Part shown: positions 56,812 through 64,000 of the stretch, piece after piece | How positions within the stretch are numbered: position 1 is the stretch's first letter | How the letters are laid out: each line of letters begins with the position of its first letter | Origin: an uncultured Vibrio sp. | Lineage (GTDB): Bacteria; Pseudomonadota; Gammaproteobacteria; Enterobacterales; Vibrionaceae | Length of the DNA: 64,000 nucleotides | Direction of reading: 5' to 3' | Assembly (NCBI RefSeq): GCF_963675395.1 | Contig: NZ_OY776223.1 | Span: 496,001 to 560,000 of the forward strand | Translations under genes and position numbers: made by a program | Notes under the pieces: model-generated | Seen by the model: only the letters and a program-made list of their open reading frames with translations | Databases searched by the model: none | Told to the model about the DNA's origin: nothing

Positions 56812-59264
56812 TACAACGCATCCCTCAATGACTTCATTGGTGTACTTTTGATCATTCTAATCACAGGCAAAGCACCTGCCGCCATGATAGCCAGCATTGC
56901 CCAAGCGATCGTCTTAGCGTATTCCCACGGGATCGTCTGTAACTCCAGTGACCAACCAAAAGACTGCCTGATAATAATATCCACAATCACATGAGCCAGA
57001 GCTAAGCCCAGAGGCACTGCGATCAGTGCAGATATCGCCCCAAACGCGAAGAGTTGTAAGCCACCAAGTAAAACCAGCTCTTTACCGGACACGCCCATAC
57101 ATCTGAGCAATGAGAAGTGACGTTGCCGCGAGAGTTCACCTGCCAGTGTCGCAAAGAAAAGACCGAAAACCGCGATGATAAGAGTAATGTTACCCAGCGT
57201 ACCCGCGATAGCAAACGTATGATCAAAAACACGCATTGCTTGGTTATAAATATTACTGTCATCAAAAATGCGATCCTGAGATAAGCGGAACACGTTTTCC
57301 AACCTATTTTTCAGCCCTTCACCATTCACATTATCTTCAAGGACAACACCAAGTCCCACATTGCCGGTTCCTGCAAAAGCATACAGCCAGCTTCGATGAG
57401 ACATCATCACTTGGTTATAGGGGTTGCCATAGTCATAATAGACACCTGCAACTTGCCAGCCTTCACCAAGCGGCGCATGAAGATCAATCACATCACCAGG
57501 TCGAATATCGAGCTTCAACGCCATGGACTCACTCACCATCACACTTTTTCCATGGTGTAACTGATACCAGTAACTAGGCACACCTAGTTTAACTGTTAAG
57601 GAGTCAAGCTCTCCTTCAGATGCTCCCGTACTCACAACTTGCAAAACGCCCTTATCAGTGGGTAGATCTTTTTCCCAGCGCCACCACACAGAGTTCACTT
57701 CAGGTTGCTGCTGTAACCAGCCGCTCATACGTGCGGCATTATTGTTGTTTGGGTAAATATAAATGTCCGCCGCCAAACGTTGATTCAGCCATTTGTCGGT
57801 CGTATCTCTAAAACTACCAACCATAGTTTCAACACCAATATTTGCGGCGAGTGCAAGCATAAATGCCATGCTCGCTACCCCACGATAACTCATACTGGCC
57901 GCAGCATCGGCGAAGAACCACCTGACTCTTACCCAACGCAGCGAGTAAGAAAAACTCTGAAATAGATGCCACATGATAAATGGCATGACAAGGGCAACAC
58001 TTAACATCATCAGCGCGACAATCGTGAAGCCAATCTCCTGTGTTTTTGGCGCTTGGTATACGGCTACCGCAGCAACACAGAAAGCACATGCGGCCAGCGC
58101 TTGCCAAGAGAACTCTCGACCAGCAAAACGCATCAGAGAAAGGCGAGACGACAATCGAATTGGTTGGGATTTAAGTAGGCGGATTAGCGGCCACAAACAA
58201 GAAATGAGGGCCCCCATCGCTGACATGATTAAGCTGTATATGCTTGACTTCCACGACCAACCAATAGACAAACCGACGTTAGCATCATACAAATCACTTA
58301 AGCTTGTCGATACTGTTGGAATCAGCTCATTTGCGAGTATTACACCTAAGAAGTTGCCACAAGCCCAAGCTATGGTCACAAGAATAGACAGTTCAAGTAA
58401 TAAGGCTTGTGCAAGCTGTGTTCCGCTTACACCAGCTTGACGTAATATCCCTACTAAGCGTTGTCGCTGAATCAGCGATAAAGACATGGCTTGATAAAAG
58501 ATAAACAGACCGACCAAAAACGACAGCATTCCCATCGCCGTTAAGTTCATATGAAATGCTTTAGTCAAAGACTCTAATTCGTTGCGCGTGTTATGCGTCA
58601 GCGTCATACCATTAGGCAGCATTTTTTTCAGTGCGGACAGTTTCTCTTCTGACATTTCACCACACAAAATCGAAGACAAGCCCGAGCTGCGCTTCAACAT
58701 GCGTAGTAAAGAAATATCCGTGATCAGCCTGGTACCTGAAAGCAGGCTATTCTGGTCTACTTGAAGCGGGCCCAGACGGCTGCCATCGCTCATCTCAATA
58801 AAGTCACCATCTTGCCAGCTCATGTAAGAAGCCAAGTCTTGACTGATCAGAATAGGATAAGGCGGCTTCATTATGGATAGAATCGGCATTTCCCCCAGAG
58901 ACTTTCCTTGCTGAAGAGGAATCATCGCGACAGGATCAATACCGACCAACATCAGATTCATATCTGACCTAGCGTCTAAATGGATCACATCAAACGGGGC
59001 ACATTGGTTAAAGCCAGCTCGGCGCAGTTGGATATAGAAACCCTGAGGAACTTTATTGGCGGAGTGCTTGGCACTGATTCGATAAGGTAACGGGTTAGAG
59101 AAAAGTCTCTCTCCCGTTGTATAGCTCTGTTTTGCATGCTGGTTAATCGAGGTAACACCAACCAGAAGGGATACGCCTAAAGTTAAACCTAACCAGACGA
59201 GAATAATTTGCAGTGGGTAACGACGGTAATGACCGAGTAGTGCTTTAACTACGGGCCATAACAT
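56811..59264 (-). CDS. ABC transporter permease, FtsX-like, double unit
   Basis: An 817-aa membrane protein with two FtsX/MacB-type permease domains, each having periplasmic regions between spans (first membrane helix at residues about 13-35; further groups near 240-390 and 690-810). Such fused permeases export lipids or lipoproteins, or act mechanically on the envelope, rather than importing solutes. ATG 59264 follows AAGGGGGA and lies 20 bp inside the end of the ATPase gene. It is the middle gene of a three-gene operon. Confidence 0.88.
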   Translation of the reverse strand: MLWPVVKALLGHYRRYPLQIILVWLGLTLGVSLLVGVTSINQHAKQSYTTGERLFSNPLPYRISAKHSANKVPQGFYIQLRRAGFNQCAPFDVIHLDARSDMNLMLVGIDPVAMIPLQQGKSLGEMPILSIMKPPYPILISQDLASYMSWQDGDFIEMSDGSRLGPLQVDQNSLLSGTRLITDISLLRMLKRSSGLSSILCGEMSEEKLSALKKMLPNGMTLTHNTRNELESLTKAFHMNLTAMGMLSFLVGLFIFYQAMSLSLIQRQRLVGILRQAGVSGTQLAQALLLELSILVTIAWACGNFLGVILANELIPTVSTSLSDLYDANVGLSIGWSWKSSIYSLIMSAMGALISCLWPLIRLLKSQPIRLSSRLSLMRFAGREFSWQALAACAFCVAAVAVYQAPKTQEIGFTIVALMMLSVALVMPFIMWHLFQSFSYSLRWVRVRWFFADAAASMSYRGVASMAFMLALAANIGVETMVGSFRDTTDKWLNQRLAADIYIYPNNNNAARMSGWLQQQPEVNSVWWRWEKDLPTDKGVLQVVSTGASEGELDSLTVKLGVPSYWYQLHHGKSVMVSESMALKLDIRPGDVIDLHAPLGEGWQVAGVYYDYGNPYNQVMMSHRSWLYAFAGTGNVGLGVVLEDNVNGEGLKNRLENVFRLSQDRIFDDSNIYNQAMRVFDHTFAIAGTLGNITLIIAVFGLFFATLAGELSRQRHFSLLRCMGVSGKELVLLGGLQLFAFGAISALIAVPLGLALAHVIVDIIIRQSFGWSLELQTIPWEYAKTIAWAMLAIMAAGALPVIRMIKSTPMKSLRDAL

Positions 59265-59916
59265 GCAGTTGTCCCCCTTGCAGTCGGATTTTACCTTCCA
59301 TATGGTCAGCCACCTTCTCACTGTGGGTCACCAACAACAGTGTACAATTCAGTTGGCGTGCAAGCGTGGTTAATAAACGCATCACCGCTTCGGCATTTCG
59401 TTCATCCAAACTCCCGGTTGGCTCATCGGCCAAGAGAATTTGCGGTTCCATGTAAAGAGCTCGTGCAATCGCAGCACGTTGTTGCTGGCCACCAGAGACT
59501 TCTTCAGGGTAACGGCCAAGAAGTGGCATCAAGTCGAGCGCGGAGAGAATCTGACGCCACAAACCTTGATCTTCAGGTAAGCCTTTTAGTTGGCGGCAAA
59601 AACGAATGTTATCCGCAATGTTTAGCGTCGGAAGAAGGTTAAATTGCTGGAAAATATTGCCGATATTATTTCTGCGATAGAGTGTTCTCAGACGCTCCGG
59701 AGCATCATGCATCGCAAAACCGACAAACTGAATTTCCCCGGAATCCACTGTATCCAGCCCAGCAATCAAATTAAGTAAGGTACTCTTACCTGAGCCACTC
59801 TCACCCATTAGAGCGACTTGCTCACCACGTTGTAATGTTAATTCTGCCCCTTGTAAAACTGGGTGAAACTCTCCCCCATCTACATAGCCTTTACATAGGT
59901 CTGACAGTTTTAACAT
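59245..59916 (-). CDS. ABC transporter ATP-binding protein (LolD/MacB type)
   Basis: A 223-aa ATPase with Walker A GESGSGKSTLL, Q-loop, signature VSGGQQQRAAIARAL and Walker B ILLADEPTGSLD, followed by VTHSEKVADH. The GSLD after Walker B and its short length are typical of the LolD/MacB branch that works with FtsX-like permeases. It is the first gene of the operon with the permease and the AttH-like protein. Substrate is unknown. Confidence 0.92.
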   Translation of the reverse strand: MLKLSDLCKGYVDGGEFHPVLQGAELTLQRGEQVALMGESGSGKSTLLNLIAGLDTVDSGEIQFVGFAMHDAPERLRTLYRRNNIGNIFQQFNLLPTLNIADNIRFCRQLKGLPEDQGLWRQILSALDLMPLLGRYPEEVSGGQQQRAAIARALYMEPQILLADEPTGSLDERNAEAVMRLLTTLARQLNCTLLLVTHSEKVADHMEGKIRLQGGQLHVMARS

Positions 59917-60109
59917 TAATATAGCCGCTCAAGAGGTATTTAAAATCGGGGTATGAATCTACACTAAAATCCGACCAGTAGGAAGTAATTTGAATACTAG
60001 ATCACATTATCAAACCGCAAATGCAACTCGACTCAACTTCTGAAACTATTTTTATTGAAATTAAAGGCAAATTCCTATTACTAACAATCGATCTTCTCCC
60101 TTTGTATGA

Positions 60110-61486
60110 TTAATTCCCAATTAAGTTTTTCATCCACTTTTTACTTCTCACACGTGGTAAGGAAATCATCCACTTCACCACTTCCTCGGTTAAAAAGAGC
60201 AAGTACACCCATTGCGGCTCCCAACCAAGGTAAATGGCAGCAAAGGCAGCAAGCGGAATACCAATAACCCACTGTGCTATCAAGTCCTGATAAAGACAGA
60301 ATTTAACATCACCTCCCGCACGGAGAACGCCTACAATGACCATCATAGGAATAGAACGCAATATGACACCAATCGCTAAGATCAGCATAAATTGCTCTGA
60401 TAACTGACGCGTTTCCGGCGTCAATGCACTGAACGCATTCAGTATCCACTGGTTTGAAACCAACAATATTAAGGCAACCATAACTGCGATCAGAAGATTC
60501 AAAATCAGCGTTGCCCAGGCTTGATAGTAAACAGGTTCAAAATTCTTTGCACCTAACTGATTGCCCACCAAAACTGCAGCAGCATTCGACAAACCTATCA
60601 TCATCGCCAGCGCTATTGATTCAACGGGAGTCATGACTGAGAGAGCCGCTAAGCCTTGGACGCCTGCTTGTCCCATAATCGCATGATAAACAAATAGCCC
60701 ACCAGCCCACGCCAGAAAGTTAAACGTCGTTGGTAATGACAAGCTAAGAAAGCGCGTGATTTTTTCCAACACGAGTCCTGCTCGGATGTCCTTCCATCCA
60801 AACGCAAGAATATGTTTCTTTGCCCATAAATAACCGAAAAGACAGCCCACTTCGATCGCACCGCTGATCACGGTTGCGATGGCAGCCCCAGTAATACCAA
60901 GTGCAGGAAAGCCCAAGTGACCGAATATCAACACCCAGTTCAAGAACACGTTTGAGACGATTCCAATACCACTAAAGAATGTACTTAATCCCGGTTGGTG
61001 CATCGCTCGCAGACCAACGGCCATACTGGCAACACACGCAACAGCAAACATACTTACAGAAGAAGCCACCAAATAGTTTGCCCCCAGATCAATCACCTGC
61101 TGGGAATCGGTGGTTAAACTCATGATTGGATCAGGAAAGATCACAAACAAGAAAACGGCCATCGCAGCAAACACCATTGCTATCACCCAGGTCAGAGATG
61201 TACTCTCCCTAACGCCCGCTTTGTCTCCAGCCCCCCAATATTGAGCAGTCAACAGTGCTCCACCGGTTGTGACACCGACTAACATGATGGTGGTAACAAA
61301 CGTAGCTCGAGCGGCCACGCCAACGGCGGCAATTTCAGCCTCACCAAGCTGGCCGAGCATTAAGACATCCACCAGACTACGACTAGAAAACATGATGCTT
61401 TGCAGAGTGATTGGAAGCGCTATCGCAAACAAACGACGTAGAAATGCCTTATCGGCGTGAACTAAGAGTTGAGAAAAAAAAGACAC
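60110..61486 (-). CDS. MATE-family efflux transporter
   Basis: A 458-aa membrane protein with twelve predicted spans in two similar halves, of the multidrug and toxic compound extrusion family. Features include LVDVLMLGQLGEAEIAAVGVA, the first-half GGALLTAQYWGA and, at the start of the second half, MTPVESIALAMMIGLSNAAAVLVGNQLGA. It probably exports cationic drugs against sodium or protons. GTG 61486 is preferred because GGAG lies 5 bp upstream; another GTG at 61492 is too close to it. It is divergent from the SDR gene. Confidence 0.9.
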   Translation of the reverse strand: MSFFSQLLVHADKAFLRRLFAIALPITLQSIMFSSRSLVDVLMLGQLGEAEIAAVGVAARATFVTTIMLVGVTTGGALLTAQYWGAGDKAGVRESTSLTWVIAMVFAAMAVFLFVIFPDPIMSLTTDSQQVIDLGANYLVASSVSMFAVACVASMAVGLRAMHQPGLSTFFSGIGIVSNVFLNWVLIFGHLGFPALGITGAAIATVISGAIEVGCLFGYLWAKKHILAFGWKDIRAGLVLEKITRFLSLSLPTTFNFLAWAGGLFVYHAIMGQAGVQGLAALSVMTPVESIALAMMIGLSNAAAVLVGNQLGAKNFEPVYYQAWATLILNLLIAVMVALILLVSNQWILNAFSALTPETRQLSEQFMLILAIGVILRSIPMMVIVGVLRAGGDVKFCLYQDLIAQWVIGIPLAAFAAIYLGWEPQWVYLLFLTEEVVKWMISLPRVRSKKWMKNLIGN

Positions 61487-61580
61487 GAGCACTCCAACGA
61501 CAACTTATTGAAAAAACGGGGAAAGTGTCTCATGATTATACTTGGTGGTGATTATTGCACCAACAAAAAAAGGACAAATA

Positions 61581-63047
61581 ATGAAAAAGGTGTTGGTACT
61601 TGGCGCGTCTGGCTACATAGGCTCTCAACTTCTTCCCCTCTTGCTAGATAAAAGTTACAACGTCACGGCGACAGCGAGAAATATTGATTATCTAGAATCA
61701 AGAGCCCGACCTCACCCAAACCTGACTCTGAAATATCTGGATTTGGCGGACGCTGAAGCAACATTATCTATTGTGAATGATTTTGATCTGGCTTTTTTTT
61801 TGGTACACGGAATGGCTCAGGGCGATGACTTTGTCGAATACGAACTTAACCTCGCACTGAACTTCAAACTCGCGTTAGAAAGAAGCAAAGTCAAACACGT
61901 CATTTATCTGAGTGCCATTCAGCCCCAGACCGGGAACTCGCGCCATTTAGCGGCACGGAAAGCAACGGGAAAAATCATTCGTCAGTCTGGCGTTCCTGTC
62001 ACAGAATTGCGTGCAGGCGTGATTATCGGGCCAGGCTCTGCAGCATTTGAGATAATGCGTGACTTTGTCTATAACCTACCCGTTTTAATCACACCAAAAT
62101 GGGTAGACTCCAGAGCCAATCCGATCGCTCTGCCGAACCTCAATCATTACTTGCTCTCCCTGGCCGCAGAATCACCACCTGAAGAAAGTAAGATCTACGA
62201 AGTCGGAGGACCAGATACATTAAGCTATCGAGAACAATTTCAAGTTATTTGCCAAGTAACCAACAAGCCTTACCGTTTATGGTCTACCCCACTGCTTACC
62301 CCCAAAATGGCGTCTTACTGGCTTGGGCTGATTACTTCCGTTCCATCAAGTATTGGTAAAGCATTACTCGCGGGGTTAGAACACGATTACATCGCAAATT
62401 CCGAGGCTATTGAAGCGAGGTTTCCACAAGATATGATCAGTTACGATCAGGCAGTAACAGAAGCAATTGCGCACGAAGGAACGTTTGTGCGTAGCAATGT
62501 TTGGGGGTTTGAACCTGCGGCATTACAGCGCTGGCAGCCCGGGTATGGCTACTTTCCCAAGCACGCCGGAGCCAACATTAAAACCAAAGCATCTGCCGAG
62601 GCATTGTGGAAAGTTGCCCAGAAAATTGGTAGCCAAGAGAAAGGATATTACTTTGCAAATATTCTATGGCGCACACGTGAGTGGCTGGATATCTTTTTTG
62701 GTGGCGGAAAACCAGTACGCGTCTCCCCTCCCGGACCAGAACTGAAAGTGGGCGACTATATTGACTCGTGGAAAGTGATTCGTTGTGAGGAAAATCAATT
62801 CCTTTCACTGTTTTTTGGTATGAAAGGGCCAGGTCTCGGACGCTTAGAAATCACTATCAAAGATGAGGGCGATGAACGAGAGTTGGATATAACGGCGTGG
62901 TGGCACCCGCAAGGCTTTCTAGGGCTTCTTTACTGGTTTGCGATGATGCCAGCTCACCTGTTCATTTTTAATGGCATGGTTAAAGCGATGGCAAGTGAAG
63001 CGCAAAGCGATAATTCTAGCTCTGTTGGCAAGGCTGACAACAAGTAA
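61581..63047 (+). CDS. SDR-family protein with DUF2867 domain
   Basis: A 488-aa protein. The first 300 residues are an atypical short-chain dehydrogenase/NmrA-like Rossmann domain (VLVLGASGYIGSQLLPLLL, HVIYLSAIQP, TELRAGVIIGPGSAAFE). The C-terminal 150 residues are DUF2867, with DIFFGGG and LEITIKDEGDERELDITAWWHPQGFLGLLYWF. Similar fusions are widespread and uncharacterised. AAAGGA precedes ATG 61581, which I chose over an upstream in-frame codon at 61542. Confidence 0.88.
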   Translation: MKKVLVLGASGYIGSQLLPLLLDKSYNVTATARNIDYLESRARPHPNLTLKYLDLADAEATLSIVNDFDLAFFLVHGMAQGDDFVEYELNLALNFKLALERSKVKHVIYLSAIQPQTGNSRHLAARKATGKIIRQSGVPVTELRAGVIIGPGSAAFEIMRDFVYNLPVLITPKWVDSRANPIALPNLNHYLLSLAAESPPEESKIYEVGGPDTLSYREQFQVICQVTNKPYRLWSTPLLTPKMASYWLGLITSVPSSIGKALLAGLEHDYIANSEAIEARFPQDMISYDQAVTEAIAHEGTFVRSNVWGFEPAALQRWQPGYGYFPKHAGANIKTKASAEALWKVAQKIGSQEKGYYFANILWRTREWLDIFFGGGKPVRVSPPGPELKVGDYIDSWKVIRCEENQFLSLFFGMKGPGLGRLEITIKDEGDERELDITAWWHPQGFLGLLYWFAMMPAHLFIFNGMVKAMASEAQSDNSSSVGKADNK

Positions 63048-63070
63048 AGCATAGAAAATGTAGAGGTTAT

Positions 63071-63112
63071 AAAAAAGCATCAGATACACTCTACGCATCT
63101 GATGCTTTTTTG
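63071..63112. terminator. Bidirectional terminator
   Basis: AAAAAGCATCAGAT (63072-63085) pairs with ATCTGATGCTTTTT (63097-63110). It serves the SDR gene and the convergent DUF2913 gene. Confidence 0.93.
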
Positions 63113-63130
63113 TTTATTCAGTCGAATCAA

Positions 63131-63790
63131 TTACGCTTGGAAGTTTAGCGGGATCTCTGCTAGCTGGTTGCCTTCATTGGCAGGGAAGATCAGGTACTCA
63201 CCGTGGTATTTCACAATCGATTTGTAATCCGTTACTTTGTGGACCATAAAGCCCGCTTTTGATGCTTTTTCGACGAACTCGGCATGATTACCGCGTACAA
63301 ACCAACTCATTGGTTTAACAAGTAACTCACCATCAAAACAGCTTTCACACTGATCGGTACAAAGTGCTAATGAGTTTGGACCTTCGGTAAAAATCTGAAC
63401 CTTACCGCATCCCAACAATTGCTCAGAGGTAGACACTTCCCAGCCGTCTTGCTCCATGAAATCCAAAAAGGCGTCAATGTCAGAGTCTTTAATCGCTTTG
63501 GCTTCTTCTCCTTCAGGGAAGAACTGTGCGTAATAGGCTGAAATACGTTTAAAGATAAACAATAAGCCTGAATCGTTACCCTTTGAACGCCCCGCTTTTT
63601 GCCAGCGGGTTAGATCATCACCCACTACTCGGCCAAACTTTTGCGATTTGAGTGCTTTTGTTACCCAACGTACTAAGTAATGATTGTTAGCCACAGGCGC
63701 ATTCGTCAACTTACCTGAGCGATGTTCTGCGTCCAAATCTGCCAACGCAGAGTTAACCAGATTCTGAATTTCTTTGGTGTAATCCGACAT
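63131..63790 (-). CDS. DUF2913 family protein
   Basis: A 219-aa cytoplasmic protein recognised as DUF2913, common in Vibrio and enterics and of unknown function. It opens MSDYTKEIQNLVNSALADL, has a basic central region (TKALKSQKFGRVVGDDLTRWQKAGRSKG) and later a CTDQCESC cysteine cluster. The ATG overlaps the stop of the upstream transporter gene by one base (TAATG), and AAAGGCG precedes it, so it is translated in coupling with that transporter. Confidence 0.82.
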   Translation of the reverse strand: MSDYTKEIQNLVNSALADLDAEHRSGKLTNAPVANNHYLVRWVTKALKSQKFGRVVGDDLTRWQKAGRSKGNDSGLLFIFKRISAYYAQFFPEGEEAKAIKDSDIDAFLDFMEQDGWEVSTSEQLLGCGKVQIFTEGPNSLALCTDQCESCFDGELLVKPMSWFVRGNHAEFVEKASKAGFMVHKVTDYKSIVKYHGEYLIFPANEGNQLAEIPLNFQA

Positions 63791-64000
63791 TACGCCTTTC
63801 TTCCTAAAGTCCAATAAAACAGTGCCGAAAGCACTGAACAAACAAACATAACAATAACCATTGGCCAAGCAACTCCGCCAGGAAGTGCCGCCACGAACGC
63901 ACCAACCAGCGACCCCATGCCAAACCTTAAAGTGCCGGCGAGTGACGACGCGGTACCAGCCATTAATGGGTAGCCACTTAAAAGTAATGCCATCGCGTTA
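63790..64000 (-). CDS. MFS drug-efflux transporter, C-terminal part (Bcr/CflA type)
   Basis: Only the last 70 or so residues lie in the window; the gene continues past its right edge. The visible part has two membrane spans and the segment MALLLSGYPLMAGTASSLAGTLRFG, typical of the eleventh and twelfth spans of Bcr/CflA transporters such as bicyclomycin efflux proteins. It ends in TAATG with the DUF2913 gene. Confidence 0.8.
   Translation of the reverse strand, partial: NAMALLLSGYPLMAGTASSLAGTLRFGMGSLVGAFVAALPGGVAWPMVIVMFVCSVLSALFYWTLGRKA

Overview
The window is chromosomal DNA of a gammaproteobacterium, almost certainly a Vibrio. The evidence is gene content: a TfoX-type competence regulator, PanP in place of PanD, FabV enoyl reductase, a VcINDY-type carboxylate transporter, a class V PLP enzyme of the VC1184 subfamily, and the DUF3581, DUF3334, DUF2797 and DUF2913 families. 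Species is not resolved. Coding density and base use look uniform. I see no rRNA, tRNA, CRISPR array, intact insertion sequence, prophage or integron, so this is mostly core genome. The one mobile-looking item is a non-coding palindromic element of about 134 bp at 4401-4534.

Layout. 0.2-4.3 kb: a Spo0M-like protein and the histidine-utilisation genes hutC, hutI and hutG, with HutC-type operators; hutU and hutH are absent. 4.4-13.5 kb: DUF3581 protein, a small membrane methyltransferase-like protein, the large FAD/Fe-S dehydrogenase YdiJ, DUF3334 and DUF2786 proteins, an OmpA-like lipoprotein, a membrane J-domain protein and a small zinc-ribbon protein. 13.8-24.2 kb: a SulA-like SOS protein behind a LexA box, purC behind a PurR box, an HrpB-type helicase, malic enzyme, SanA-like protein, INDY transporter and DUF2797 protein. 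24.3-33.6 kb: a two-gene operon of a 2OG-Fe dioxygenase and a class V PLP enzyme, then trxB, cydDC, dsdA and serC. 33.9-49.2 kb: DUF945 protein, an unusual hybrid kinase with its receiver partner, YfaZ porin-like protein, tfoX, HDOD protein, lysO, panP, hexR, an iron alcohol dehydrogenase, grxA with an OxyR site, and ybjL. 49.3-64 kb: fabV, fadE and psrA (fatty acid metabolism), an orphan small-RNA candidate, nhaA, an AttEFGH-like ABC export operon, a MATE pump, an SDR/DUF2867 protein, a DUF2913 protein and the tail of an MFS transporter.

Themes. Several genes serve thiol and redox balance (trxB, cydDC, grxA) or connect carbon and amino-acid metabolism (hut genes, maeA, INDY, serC, dsdA, panP, hexR). 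Regulatory sites recognisable by eye match the genes they precede: HutC, LexA, PurR, OxyR and PsrA. The most promising undescribed item is the small-RNA candidate at about 53967-54095. It is flanked on both sides by genes on the other strand, has a nested stem-loop, a U-rich single-stranded stretch with an anti-Shine-Dalgarno motif, and a near-perfect intrinsic terminator.
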